The position numbers and the translations under genes are program-made. From Clostridia bacterium (GTDB lineage Bacteria > Bacillota > Clostridia > Oscillospirales > Acutalibacteraceae), in assembly GCA_017473925.1 (NCBI GenBank), contig JAFUIY010000008.1, forward strand, positions 1-54,115: a DNA stretch of 54,115 nucleotides. The letters are read 5' to 3'. Positions 17,606 through 26,550 of this stretch are shown one piece after another. Numbering within the stretch: the stretch's first letter is position 1; each line of letters opens with the position of its first letter. Below the pieces are notes generated by a model, which worked only from the letters and a program-made list of their open reading frames with translations, was not told the origin of the DNA and made no database searches.

Positions 17606-20600
17606 ATGCTCACATCACAACAGATCGACCGTATGCTCGGCAAGCTCAAGAGATTTGAAACAATTCTTGATCCTTTGCTTTTCAAAAAGGTCGCAAAAAT
17701 AGACTCTGTCAAGGCTTACGAAACTCTTGACAGACTTTATGAAATCCCTGCAGATGATAAATACACCGAGGCAAAAGCCGGTGAATATATATGGGGTGAC
17801 AATGAGTCATTCTGCTGGTTCAAGACTGATTTTACCGTTCCTGCAGAGCTTGACGGCAAAAATCTTTTCATTATGCCTCACACAGAGGGTTATGAAACAC
17901 TTCTCTGGGTAAACGGCAAGCCTTTCGGCACCTTTGCAACAAAAATCGTATTTACAGGCCACGGCAACCATTACTGTGACCTCCTCAAGCAGAATGTAAC
18001 TGCAGGTGAAAAAATTGATATTGCACTTGAAGTTTATTCAGGTCATACATATATGGGCTGTGACCCTCTTGAAGAGCTCAAGCTCAGAGAGTATAACTAT
18101 CATTTTGACGGTATTGATATCTGCCTTAAGGATGAATTCATTCAGGAATTCTATTTTGACCTCAAGGTTATCAATGAACTTACAGAAACACTTTCCGAAT
18201 CTTCATACAGAAGAGGCGAGCTTGTAAACGCTCTGTATGAGGTTCATAAGAGACTTTACTATTCATATGAGGATGTTGATGAAGAAACCTTCAGAAATGC
18301 AATGAAGGACGCTCATCCTTTCCTTAAGGAGGTTCTTGCTGTTAAGAATGGGCCTGAAGCTCCCTTTGCAGGCATCATCGGTCATTCTCATATGGATACA
18401 GCATGGCTCTGGATGTCTTCAGAAACAATCAAAAAGTGTGCAAGAACATATGCAAACCAGATTTCTCTCATGGAGCAGTATCCTGAATACAAATTTGTTC
18501 AGTCGTCAGCCTGTCACGGTGATATGATTCTTAAGCATTATCCCGAACTCTTTGAAGACATCAAGAAGAAGGTTGCAGAAGGCAGATATGAGCCCAACGG
18601 CGGCGTATGGGTTGAATGTGACTGTAACATCACATCGGGTGAATCAATGGTCCGTCAGTTCCTTTGGGGACAGAGATTCACAAGAGAACACTTCGGCTAC
18701 ACTTCAGACTGCTTCTGGCTTCCCGATACATTCGGTTACTCAGCAGCAATACCTCAGATTATGAAGGGCTGTGCTGTTGACTATTTCCTTACAACAAAGA
18801 TTGACTGGAACGATACAAACAAATTCCCCTATGATACATTCTGGTGGGAGGGTATCGACGGCACAAAGGTTCTCACTCACTTCAACAAAACTCATTGCTG
18901 GCCTGCTCCCGAAGCACTTCACGATATGATTACAGGCAATATAGATGAGACACACTCAGTCAAGGAAAGAAGCGTAACAAACAAGCGTCTTATTGCTTAC
19001 GGCTACGGTGACGGCGGCGGCGGACCTCAGTATGAAATGGCTGAAACTGCACGCAGAGTAAAGGACCTCAACGGCTGTGCAAAGGCTGAATACACAACAG
19101 TCAGCGACTTTATGAAGAGTGTTGAAAGAGATGTAAAGAATCCCAATACATATATGGGTGAGCTTTATCTTGAGCTTCACAGAGGTACTCTCACAAATCA
19201 GCATAACATCAAGCATAATAACAGAAAGTCAGAAATGGCTCTCCGTGACCTTGAATATCTTACAGTTGTAAATGCCGTAAAGAATAATGAAGTTGCAAGT
19301 GATGAAAAGATTCATCCTCTTTATGAAACACTTCTTCTCAATCAGTTCCACGATATTCTTCCCGGTACATGTATTGCAAGAGCACACGAACTTTCACTCA
19401 AGCAGACAGGTGAACTCCTTGAAACTGCCGATAAGCTCATCACAGAAGCAGTTACAGGCGAAGGCAATGTTGTAACAGTTACAAATACTCTTTCATTCGA
19501 CAGAAATGACGCTATTTTCCTTGAATGTGAAGAAGGCTATATTGCAGATATGCCCTGTAAACAGCAGGCTTATAAGAACCTTGACGGCAAGAATATCCTT
19601 GTTATCAGCGGTGTTACAGTTCCTGCATTCGGCACCGTTAAAATCAATCTTGTAAAGGGTACACCCGATAATGCAACAGAACTTGTTGTTTCTGATAACG
19701 GTGTATCAACCCCCTTTGCTGATGTTACATTTGATGCTAAGGGTTATATTTCATCATTTGTTGATAAGAGAGCAAACCGTGAGCTTTGCGGTGACGGATA
19801 TCCTCTCAATACATTCCTTATGGCAGAAGATCTTCCCGCACATTGGGATAACTGGGATGTTGATGCTGACATCGAATGCAAATTCAATGATAATTCAGCT
19901 CTTCTTTCAAGAGAAGTTGTTTCAGTCGGTGCTGCTGCTGTTATTATCAGAAGCAAGTATTCAATTTCCAAGAAATCAACAATCACTCAGGATATGATTT
20001 TCTTTGCAGATTCACAGGAAGTCAGATTTGACACAGTTATGGACTGGCAGGATGACCACAGATTCCTCAAGACTGCATTCGATACATCTGTTCAGAACAG
20101 CTTTGCACGTTTTGAAATCCAGTACGGTAATGTTATGCGTCCCACAACAAGAAACGATTCTGTTGAAAAGGCTAAGTTTGAAGTTGTAAACCACAAGTTC
20201 ACAGACCTTTCAGAAACACGTTTCGGTGTTGCAATGCTCAATGACAGTAAGTACGGTATCACTGTTGAAGGCGGAATGATGCGTCTTTCACTTCATAAGG
20301 GCGGCAACAGACCTGACTATGTCGGCGACAAGGGTGTTCATAAGACTGTATATTCATTCCTTCCTCATAACAGCGGTTTTACAACAGAAGAAGTTATCAG
20401 ACCTGCATATGAACTCAATATGCCTGTTGTTCAGGGTAAGGGCGACTTTGAGGCTGTTGCACTTGTTGTTCCTGCAGCTGCAAACGTTATTGTTGAATCA
20501 ATCAAGCCCTGTGAAGACAACGAAAAGGCATTCATCGCAAGACTTTACGAAACAGAAGGCACATACACCAATTCTGCAATTAAGTTCTTCGACGGTGCAA

Positions 20601-20707
20601 AGAAGGTTGAAGTCACAAATATGCTTGAAGAAGTTCAGAGCGCTGCAGAAGGTAATGACTTTACATTCAGACCCTTTGAAATCAAGACTCTTAAAATCAC
20701 ATATTAA
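17606..20707 (+). CDS. Alpha-mannosidase, glycoside hydrolase family 38
   Basis: This 1033-residue cytosolic enzyme (no signal peptide) trims alpha-linked mannose, probably from imported glycan fragments. The GH38 zinc site is visible as His262 and Asp264 in GHSHMDTAWLW. The likely nucleophile is Asp374 in FWLPDTFGYSAA. The stretch WVECDCNITSGESMVRQF and the receiver box LYLELHRGTLTNQH are also typical of the family. Residues 1-245 are the beta-rich accessory region in front of the catalytic barrel, and the C-terminal 400 residues are the beta-sandwich domains. It has its own promoter and terminator. Codon use is biased like thrC and tig, which suggests high expression. Confidence 0.94.
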   Translation: MLTSQQIDRMLGKLKRFETILDPLLFKKVAKIDSVKAYETLDRLYEIPADDKYTEAKAGEYIWGDNESFCWFKTDFTVPAELDGKNLFIMPHTEGYETLLWVNGKPFGTFATKIVFTGHGNHYCDLLKQNVTAGEKIDIALEVYSGHTYMGCDPLEELKLREYNYHFDGIDICLKDEFIQEFYFDLKVINELTETLSESSYRRGELVNALYEVHKRLYYSYEDVDEETFRNAMKDAHPFLKEVLAVKNGPEAPFAGIIGHSHMDTAWLWMSSETIKKCARTYANQISLMEQYPEYKFVQSSACHGDMILKHYPELFEDIKKKVAEGRYEPNGGVWVECDCNITSGESMVRQFLWGQRFTREHFGYTSDCFWLPDTFGYSAAIPQIMKGCAVDYFLTTKIDWNDTNKFPYDTFWWEGIDGTKVLTHFNKTHCWPAPEALHDMITGNIDETHSVKERSVTNKRLIAYGYGDGGGGPQYEMAETARRVKDLNGCAKAEYTTVSDFMKSVERDVKNPNTYMGELYLELHRGTLTNQHNIKHNNRKSEMALRDLEYLTVVNAVKNNEVASDEKIHPLYETLLLNQFHDILPGTCIARAHELSLKQTGELLETADKLITEAVTGEGNVVTVTNTLSFDRNDAIFLECEEGYIADMPCKQQAYKNLDGKNILVISGVTVPAFGTVKINLVKGTPDNATELVVSDNGVSTPFADVTFDAKGYISSFVDKRANRELCGDGYPLNTFLMAEDLPAHWDNWDVDADIECKFNDNSALLSREVVSVGAAAVIIRSKYSISKKSTITQDMIFFADSQEVRFDTVMDWQDDHRFLKTAFDTSVQNSFARFEIQYGNVMRPTTRNDSVEKAKFEVVNHKFTDLSETRFGVAMLNDSKYGITVEGGMMRLSLHKGGNRPDYVGDKGVHKTVYSFLPHNSGFTTEEVIRPAYELNMPVVQGKGDFEAVALVVPAAANVIVESIKPCEDNEKAFIARLYETEGTYTNSAIKFFDGAKKVEVTNMLEEVQSAAEGNDFTFRPFEIKTLKITY

Positions 20708-20713
20708 TCTTAC

Positions 20714-20743
20714 AAGACTGCGGAGAAATCTGCAGTCTTTTTA
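20714..20743 (+). terminator. Terminator after the alpha-mannosidase gene
   Basis: An 11-pair stem AAGACTGCGGA/TCTGCAGTCTT (one G-U pair) closed by a GAAA tetraloop, then TTT. Confidence 0.9.
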
Positions 20744-20867
20744 CAAATCAGAATTTGTCAATGAACAATTTACAATTTACAATGTACAATGATTTACAAA
20801 GAACTGCCTGTATCGCTGCATCTGCACGATTGTAAATTGTACATTGTACATTGTTAATTGGCTCGAT
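20743..20867 (+). repeat. Short AT-rich hairpin repeat element
   Basis: A non-coding element begins with the hairpin ACAAATCAGAATTTGT (20743-20758). Two long imperfect inverted arms follow, made of CAATTTACAATGTACAAT-like units (about 20766-20791 and 20829-20860) around a GC-richer core. The head AAATCAGAATTTGTC recurs at 53852, and ATTGTAAATTGTACATTG (20829-20846) recurs exactly at 37307. Confidence 0.65.
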
Positions 20868-20887
20868 AAATTACTGTTTATTGCTTG

Positions 20888-20916
20888 ATGACAAATCAGG
20901 AAAAATATGTTATAAT
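20888..20916 (+). promoter_or_regulatory. Promoter of the alpha/beta hydrolase gene
   Basis: ATGACA-N17-TATAAT gives a start near 20923 and a very short leader holding only the GAGGTGAG ribosome site. It argues against any translation start upstream of 20935. Confidence 0.6.
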
Positions 20917-20934
20917 CAGAAAGAGGTGAGTACA

Positions 20935-21894
20935 ATGCTCTTTGAAAAGAAAATTATTGATATATATAAGAATATTGCTTTTGTCAGGTGCGATGATAAC
21001 GGCACTGCATATTATTTTTCAGCAGATGATTTTGAAGGACTCCGTAAAGATGCTTTCTCGTTCCCGTCGTCAAAAGGATATACGCTTCAGGGGTATTTTT
21101 ACAGTTATGATAATCCCGTTGACAACAGAATAATTGTGTTTGATCACGGCTTCGGCGGAGGTCACCGTTCATATATGAAAGAAATTGAAATGCTGTGCCG
21201 TAAGGGTTACCGTGTGTTTGCTTATGACCATACGGGCTGTATGGAATCAGGCGGTGAAAACACTGGAGGTCTGTCTCAGTCGTTGTGTGACCTTGACGAC
21301 TGCATGAAAGCTCTTAAGGAAGAATATAAGGATGTCAGCTTCTCTGTTATAGGGCATAGCTGGGGAGGTTTTTCCACTATGAACATCACTGCGCTTCACC
21401 CTGAAATCACTCATGTTGTTCCCATATCGGGCTTTGTTTCTGTTGAAAGAATGGTTTCTTCATTCTTCGGCGGTATTCTTAAAGGCTATTGCAGATGTGT
21501 TATGGAAACAGAAAAAGAATCAAATCCTTCCTATGTCAGTTATGACGGGGTAAAAACACTTTCAGAGACAACTGCAAAGGTTCTGTTGGTGTATTCCGAT
21601 AATGACCCGATGTGCAAAAAAGCTGATTCTTATGATGTCCTGAAAAATGCCCTTGACGGTAAAGAAAACATCGCATTTCATCTTGAAACCGAAAAATGGC
21701 ACAATCCGAATTATACAAAGGATGCAGTTATATATAAAGATGCTTATGTTGCAAAGCTTAATAAGATGAATAAGAGAAAAGCTGTTACGACTACTGAAAG
21801 CAAAAAACACTTTCTGTCAGAATTTGATTGGGAACGGATGACTGTTCAGGATGAAAAAGTATGGAATGTGATTTTTGATTTCCTTGAGAAGTAA
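20935..21894 (+). CDS. Alpha/beta hydrolase
   Basis: This 319-residue serine hydrolase has an oxyanion region DHGFGGGHRS (70-79), the nucleophile Ser142 in GHSWGGFST and a likely acid in VYSDNDPM. The catalytic His is probably in EKWHNPNY. It resembles the YqkD/FrsA-like cytosolic esterases more than secreted lipases, since no signal peptide is seen. The insert between the nucleophile and the acid is short, so the cap is small. It is encoded alone, between a repeat element and a bidirectional terminator. The substrate is unknown. Confidence 0.85.
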   Translation: MLFEKKIIDIYKNIAFVRCDDNGTAYYFSADDFEGLRKDAFSFPSSKGYTLQGYFYSYDNPVDNRIIVFDHGFGGGHRSYMKEIEMLCRKGYRVFAYDHTGCMESGGENTGGLSQSLCDLDDCMKALKEEYKDVSFSVIGHSWGGFSTMNITALHPEITHVVPISGFVSVERMVSSFFGGILKGYCRCVMETEKESNPSYVSYDGVKTLSETTAKVLLVYSDNDPMCKKADSYDVLKNALDGKENIAFHLETEKWHNPNYTKDAVIYKDAYVAKLNKMNKRKAVTTTESKKHFLSEFDWERMTVQDEKVWNVIFDFLEK

Positions 21895-21895
21895 T

Positions 21896-21930
21896 AAAAA
21901 ACCATCGGTTATGGCAACCGATGGTTTTTT
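21896..21930. terminator. Bidirectional terminator
   Basis: A 15-pair stem (21896-21910 with 21916-21930, core CCATCGGTT/AACCGATGG) flanked by six A and six T. It ends the + strand hydrolase gene and the - strand beta-propeller operon. Confidence 0.92.
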
Positions 21931-21944
21931 GTTATATTGATTGT

Positions 21945-22799
21945 TTATTTCAGTTTATATGTTCTTATGAATGTTGAAACAAGTTTGTTGTAATCTGAAA
22001 TAGTGAATACAAGCTCATTGTTTTCATCCTTCATGACACTTAAACCTTCTGCTTCTGTGTCATAACCTGTTGTGTTTCTGTCAAAGAGAAGCTTTGTTTC
22101 ACCTGTTGCAAGGTCAACCTCATAAACAGTTTTGTTTTCTCCTTTGGGATCGCAGTTAAGATATGCTTTGCCGTCAAGGACATCGCCTGCCTGAACTCTG
22201 AATAATGTTTCTGAAAGCTCAACTGTGTGTGAAAAGCTCATATCATCAATGTTATATACAACAATTCTGTCAGCCTCATTGAACTGTGATGTATAAAGAT
22301 AGTATTCATCTGTTGCACACCATGCGATACCGTCTTTAAGGTATTCCCAGTCAACAGCATAAAAAGTGCCTGTGTATTCAAGTGTTTCAGCATCATAAAG
22401 AAGTACAAGGGGATGTGTTTCGGGCTCATTTTCTACGGGAGCATAGATTATGCCGTTCTGAACAGAAATATCACCAATATGGTTGTAATCCTGATTTTTG
22501 AATTCCTGAGGAAGTGCATCGAGGTTTTCTTTAATAACTTCACCTGTTGCCTTGTCGATAATTCCGAGACAGCAGATTTTTATGGCTGAAAGTGAGCCTG
22601 ATGTGTAATAAAGGTCACCTTCTTCATCGAGTCCTTGACCACAGAGAAATGCATCAACAAGTGAATAACCGAATTCATTTGTAATTTCAGCTTTTTTTGT
22701 TGCGGCAGGAGTGGGACAGATTAATGATGAAATCATCATTATAACTGCTGTAAGGGGTGACAGGACAACTTTGAGATAACTGAATAATGTACCTAACAT
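21945..22799 (-). CDS. Membrane-anchored or secreted beta-propeller-like protein
   Basis: I do not recognise a named family for this 284-residue protein. The first 30 residues hold a hydrophobic stretch (LSPLTAVIMMISSLIC) that may be a signal peptide or a lipid-anchored helix ending in Cys28. The rest is a run of repeated beta units of about 45 residues, with patterns such as LLYDAETLEYTG, VVYNIDDMSF and YEVDLATGETKLLFDR, typical of YncE or DPP-like propellers. It is the last gene of the - strand run and starts 17 bases after the larger propeller protein. The two probably work together on the cell surface, but the ligand is unknown. Confidence 0.7.
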   Translation of the reverse strand: MLGTLFSYLKVVLSPLTAVIMMISSLICPTPAATKKAEITNEFGYSLVDAFLCGQGLDEEGDLYYTSGSLSAIKICCLGIIDKATGEVIKENLDALPQEFKNQDYNHIGDISVQNGIIYAPVENEPETHPLVLLYDAETLEYTGTFYAVDWEYLKDGIAWCATDEYYLYTSQFNEADRIVVYNIDDMSFSHTVELSETLFRVQAGDVLDGKAYLNCDPKGENKTVYEVDLATGETKLLFDRNTTGYDTEAEGLSVMKDENNELVFTISDYNKLVSTFIRTYKLK

Positions 22800-22816
22800 A
22801 TTTTTTCTCCTTTTGA

Positions 22817-24991
22817 TTAATCTCCTAAGAGACCGTAATATCTGCCCATCCAGTAGGGAAGAAGATAGATGTAGGGCATCATTGCTTGCATACCGTTTGC
22901 ACCTGTTGAGGGTAGTGTTGAAGTTCTGTTAACGATCTTTGTGTTTACATTTACAAATTCCTCACAGCCGGAGTCGCATACACACTGGTTGCCGTCGTAA
23001 TGAACAAGAACTCTTGAGCTGTATTCAACGGGGTATTTAAGCTGTGCGGGAGCTCCCATTGCCTCCTGCTCGGTATCCCAAACGATATCTTTTCTGTAGC
23101 TGTTGAACACAGGCCAACGGATAAGGTCGAGGTTCATCTCAGAGAGCGATTTTGCTGCATTTTCAATGTCGCAGGGATTATGTGTCAGAGCACCGTAAGT
23201 GATGTTGAACATGGGTGAACGCTCAATTTTTTCATAATCAAAATGATGTGTAAGACCCATTTTGAAAATTTCGTTATGTGCTTCGTTTTCTGTGTAAACG
23301 ATAAGGGGATAGATGTTTGTGAAGTCAAGCTGGTCATCAATGTGTGCAAGGTGGCCGTCTTCACACTTGTATTGCATACAGTTCATTGCATAATGATGCT
23401 TTTTTATAAGCATATTATATACATCGTTGTATTTCTCTTCACCTGTAACATGGTATGTAGTTTTGAGGAATGAGAGAATTTCGAGTGAGTTTGTTCCTCT
23501 TTCATAGTACCATCTGTCGTCATTGTTGAGGAGGTCAGGCTCCCAGTTTGCCCATGTTGTGGGAACTCCGTCAACATCGCAGAGATGGAAATTGTTTTCG
23601 AGAATGTGGTCTGTGATAGTCTTAACCACTTCTGCAATTCTCTTTTTTTCTTTCTTGTCAGCAACAAGGTCAAAGTAAATACCGTATGCATAATAGTGAC
23701 CTGTCATTTCGTCACTTGATGTTTCTCCGAGCCATTCGCAGTCGGGATTATCTTCGCAGATGTGCCATTCTTCACGGTTGCCTGTCATAAAATTCTCTTC
23801 ATGAGAATATCTTGTGGCTCTTGCTGTAAATCCTTTTTTGCCTGTTACCTCAGTCAGTTTTATCATAGCTTCAACGGCTCTTTTTGCATTAGCCTTTGCT
23901 TCTTCAGAGCCTGTAACGGCATAACGGAAGCACTGGCTTGCACAGTAAAGACCTGTGAAAAGACCGTCATTATCAGAATTGGGAAGCCAGCCTGATTCTA
24001 TGTCACCGTATTTTCTCAGCTGTCTTGAAACCTGATAGCCCTCGTTTCTTGTAAAGTATTTCACAGCCATTGCATCGTAGTGAGCAGCCTTTTCTTCAAG
24101 AGTCATAACCTTTGAAGTGATGATGCTGATGCCTCTGGGAGTAACGGCAGCAATTGTACCTTTATCAGAAACAGTAATCTTTGTAACAGTTGGATGCATA
24201 AGCCATGCGCCGAATGAATAGTATGAAATCTTACCTTCAATAAGCGTTACAATACCCGTATTTGTTGCAAAGTATTTCTTGCCGTCTTTTGCGAAGAACA
24301 TATCATTGAATGAACCTGCGGGAACAGAGTAGAAGTCATTACCGTTGAACCAGAAGCTTCTGCCGTCGTAAATATTCAGACCTTCATCGGAGCCTACCCA
24401 TATATGGCCGAGACCGTCAATTGCAACACAGTTGATGCTTCTTGAAAGTACGGGTGTCATTTCAGGGATAAGCTCCGCCCAATGACGGCGTTTGCCCTTC
24501 ATTGACATAAAACCTTCAACCTGAGAGCCGATGTAAACTGTTTCACCGTATTTTGATTTGTTATCAAGTGCTGCAACACATACTGTACCTTCGGGAAGGT
24601 CTACAATTTCTTCAAAACCGTCATCTTTTTTAAGATAAAGATTTGTTTCCGTAATAAGCCAGAAAGAGCCGTCGAGAGCAATAGAAATATCCTTAACGGG
24701 AGTATCAAACTCAGCAATTTTCTTAAGCTTACCTTTCTTTATTTCGCAAAGGTTGTTACCCACAGCACCGTAAAGTTTACCGTCTGCTGAGAAAATCTTT
24801 GATGCACCGATTGCAGTTTTCTTCAGTTTACCGTCCGTATATTCAAAAACACCGTCAGGCTGTGTAATGTAAAGTGTTTCACCGTCAAAAGCAACGGAAG
24901 TCACATTTTCGCAGTCAATGCCGTTGTCGGCTGTCAGAAAAACTTTGTCAAGCTGTCTGAATTCACCGAGGTTAAATGTTGATTTTTTCAT
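22817..24991 (-). CDS. Beta-propeller plus (alpha/alpha)-barrel protein
   Basis: This 724-residue protein has two parts. Residues 1-300 are repeated beta blades with two-component-regulator-propeller (Reg_prop) flavour: VTSVAFDGETLYITQPDGVF, GHIWVGSDEGLNIYDGRSFW and KYFATNTGIVTL. Residues from about 310 form helices with the aromatic-rich boxes WHICEDNPDCEWLGETSSD, TGHYYAYGIYFDL and DDRWYYERGTNSLEIL that look like an (alpha/alpha)6 toroid. That toroid is common to lyases and glycosidases such as GH88/GH127-type enzymes. No signal peptide is visible. A sugar-processing role fits the neighbours, but no catalytic residues could be assigned. The SD AGGAG is seven bases before the ATG. Confidence 0.72.
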   Translation of the reverse strand: MKKSTFNLGEFRQLDKVFLTADNGIDCENVTSVAFDGETLYITQPDGVFEYTDGKLKKTAIGASKIFSADGKLYGAVGNNLCEIKKGKLKKIAEFDTPVKDISIALDGSFWLITETNLYLKKDDGFEEIVDLPEGTVCVAALDNKSKYGETVYIGSQVEGFMSMKGKRRHWAELIPEMTPVLSRSINCVAIDGLGHIWVGSDEGLNIYDGRSFWFNGNDFYSVPAGSFNDMFFAKDGKKYFATNTGIVTLIEGKISYYSFGAWLMHPTVTKITVSDKGTIAAVTPRGISIITSKVMTLEEKAAHYDAMAVKYFTRNEGYQVSRQLRKYGDIESGWLPNSDNDGLFTGLYCASQCFRYAVTGSEEAKANAKRAVEAMIKLTEVTGKKGFTARATRYSHEENFMTGNREEWHICEDNPDCEWLGETSSDEMTGHYYAYGIYFDLVADKKEKKRIAEVVKTITDHILENNFHLCDVDGVPTTWANWEPDLLNNDDRWYYERGTNSLEILSFLKTTYHVTGEEKYNDVYNMLIKKHHYAMNCMQYKCEDGHLAHIDDQLDFTNIYPLIVYTENEAHNEIFKMGLTHHFDYEKIERSPMFNITYGALTHNPCDIENAAKSLSEMNLDLIRWPVFNSYRKDIVWDTEQEAMGAPAQLKYPVEYSSRVLVHYDGNQCVCDSGCEEFVNVNTKIVNRTSTLPSTGANGMQAMMPYIYLLPYWMGRYYGLLGD

Positions 24992-25045
24992 ATAAATTCT
25001 CCTGTGTATTCAATTATAATTTCAAAATAAATCACAATATCCGTT

Positions 25046-25573
25046 TTATTCTACTACTTGAATTAAAATAGGACAATAATTCATATTGTCTTCTCTAAAT
25101 ATAAGAAGTGTATTTCCTATTTTATTTGTTGTAACAGATATTTCTTTTTTGTCATTCCATTTTGAATTTTCATAATTTGTAGATATAGATTTTCCAAATT
25201 GAATACAACTAACATTTCTTTGTTTTCCTTGAATTGTGAGATAGAATGAAAATTCTTGATTATTTTTAATTATATATTTATTTGATTCTGTGAATATATT
25301 TTTCGATAAATTGTTAGAATTGATATAATTATCATATTTGTAAAGAATATCATTATCTTCATTATTTTCTGATTTTGTTTGCGGTTCAATTTCTTCAATT
25401 TTTTCTTTATTGTCAGATTTTGTAATTTTTTTATAAATAAAAATGAAAAGACCTAATAACAGAATAGTTGGAATTCCACCTAATAAAATTCCTGCAGAAT
25501 TTAAACCAACAACAATAATTGAGTAAACAACGGTAAGTAAAAAACCAATAAGTATTTTTTTTGATGTTTTCAT
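25046..25573 (-). CDS. AT-rich orphan membrane protein
   Basis: This 175-residue protein is not recognised. Residues 5-30 and 32-48 are two hydrophobic helices (IGFLLTVVYSIIVVGLNSAG and a GIPTILLLGLFIFIYKK stretch). A highly charged K/E/N linker and a small beta-rich domain (residues 90-175) that ends CPILIQVVE follow. It is much richer in Asn, Lys and Ile codons and more AT-rich than the genes on both sides. It starts with a strong AAAGGAG site and lies 14 bases after the lipase-like gene. A horizontally gained insert or a rapidly evolving surface gene is likely. Confidence 0.7.
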   Translation of the reverse strand: MKTSKKILIGFLLTVVYSIIVVGLNSAGILLGGIPTILLLGLFIFIYKKITKSDNKEKIEEIEPQTKSENNEDNDILYKYDNYINSNNLSKNIFTESNKYIIKNNQEFSFYLTIQGKQRNVSCIQFGKSISTNYENSKWNDKKEISVTTNKIGNTLLIFREDNMNYCPILIQVVE

Positions 25574-25587
25574 GATTAATCGCTCCT

Positions 25588-26541
25588 TTAATTGTAAAAA
25601 TTACATAAAAGCATACTATTGTTTTCGTTAAGCCAATCGAGAATGTCGTTATAGATGCCTTCATAATCGTCCTCATTGAGTATTTCGTGACGAAGACCGG
25701 GGTAAATTTTCATAAAGGTGTCAGCACCGTAGTATTCGTATTTGTCACAGGCTGAAAGAACACCTCTGCCGAATAATCCTATAGGGTCCTTACCGCCGGA
25801 AATAAGCATAACGGGAAGCCCTTGCGGAATCATTGCATAGCAGTCGTCAGAAGATGCTCTGAGAAGCATTTTTGCAACCATCATGGCACTCGCATTTGTT
25901 ATGGGATAATCAAAGTAAGGGTCATTCAGTGCTTCATCTCTGTTTTCACGGCTGACAGACAGCCATGCACTGTCATCATCTTCCTTGAAATATCTTGCTG
26001 TGATTTTGCCGAGAACCTCACTGCCTGTGTCAGAATATTTGTCAGCCCCTATCATTTCTCCGAAGGGCAGTACCCATTCTGAGAGTACGGATAGCTTTCC
26101 GCTTACATGGGTTGTACCGCACAGAATAAGTCCCGAAAGACCGTCACCGAACTGTGCCGTATAAAGTCTTGCAAGGAATGAACCCATTGAGTGACCTAAA
26201 AGAAAATACGGCAGATCGGGATATTTCTTTTTCATAATATTTGCAAGCACATTCATATCATCGACCATGCGGATATCTGTATCGGGAGCACCGAAATTGC
26301 CGAGCTTGCCGCTTTCGGCAGCAGCAATTCCGTGTCCTAAATGGTCGTTGCCGCATACGACATAGCCTTGCTCACAAAGGTATCTTGCAAATCTGTCATA
26401 ACGGTCGATGTGGTCTGTAAGACCGTGGGATATCTGAACAACACCCATTGGGGGAAGCTCGTCATTTCTCCATATTAATGTTCTTATCATATCTTCACCA
26501 GTGGTGGAGTTATAATAAGCCTGAGTTCTTATTATTGACAT
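25588..26541 (-). CDS. Alpha/beta hydrolase, monoacylglycerol lipase/lysophospholipase-like
   Basis: This 317-residue hydrolase of the Hydrolase_4 type has the HG pair of the oxyanion hole (ISHGLTDHIDRYDRFA) and nucleophile Ser118 in GHSMGSFLAR. The acid is in ISGGKDPIG and the catalytic His in YPGLRHEIL. The order and spacing match bacterial monoglyceride lipases. No signal peptide is seen. It starts nine bases after the GH13 gene and shares its transcript. The SD AAGGTGAT lies just before the ATG. Confidence 0.9.
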   Translation of the reverse strand: MSIIRTQAYYNSTTGEDMIRTLIWRNDELPPMGVVQISHGLTDHIDRYDRFARYLCEQGYVVCGNDHLGHGIAAAESGKLGNFGAPDTDIRMVDDMNVLANIMKKKYPDLPYFLLGHSMGSFLARLYTAQFGDGLSGLILCGTTHVSGKLSVLSEWVLPFGEMIGADKYSDTGSEVLGKITARYFKEDDDSAWLSVSRENRDEALNDPYFDYPITNASAMMVAKMLLRASSDDCYAMIPQGLPVMLISGGKDPIGLFGRGVLSACDKYEYYGADTFMKIYPGLRHEILNEDDYEGIYNDILDWLNENNSMLLCNFYN

Positions 26542-26550
26542 AAGATCACC

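Noticed and set aside
20851-20935. Longer hydrolase reading starting at 20851
   Set aside because: It would start inside the repeat and upstream of the predicted promoter.
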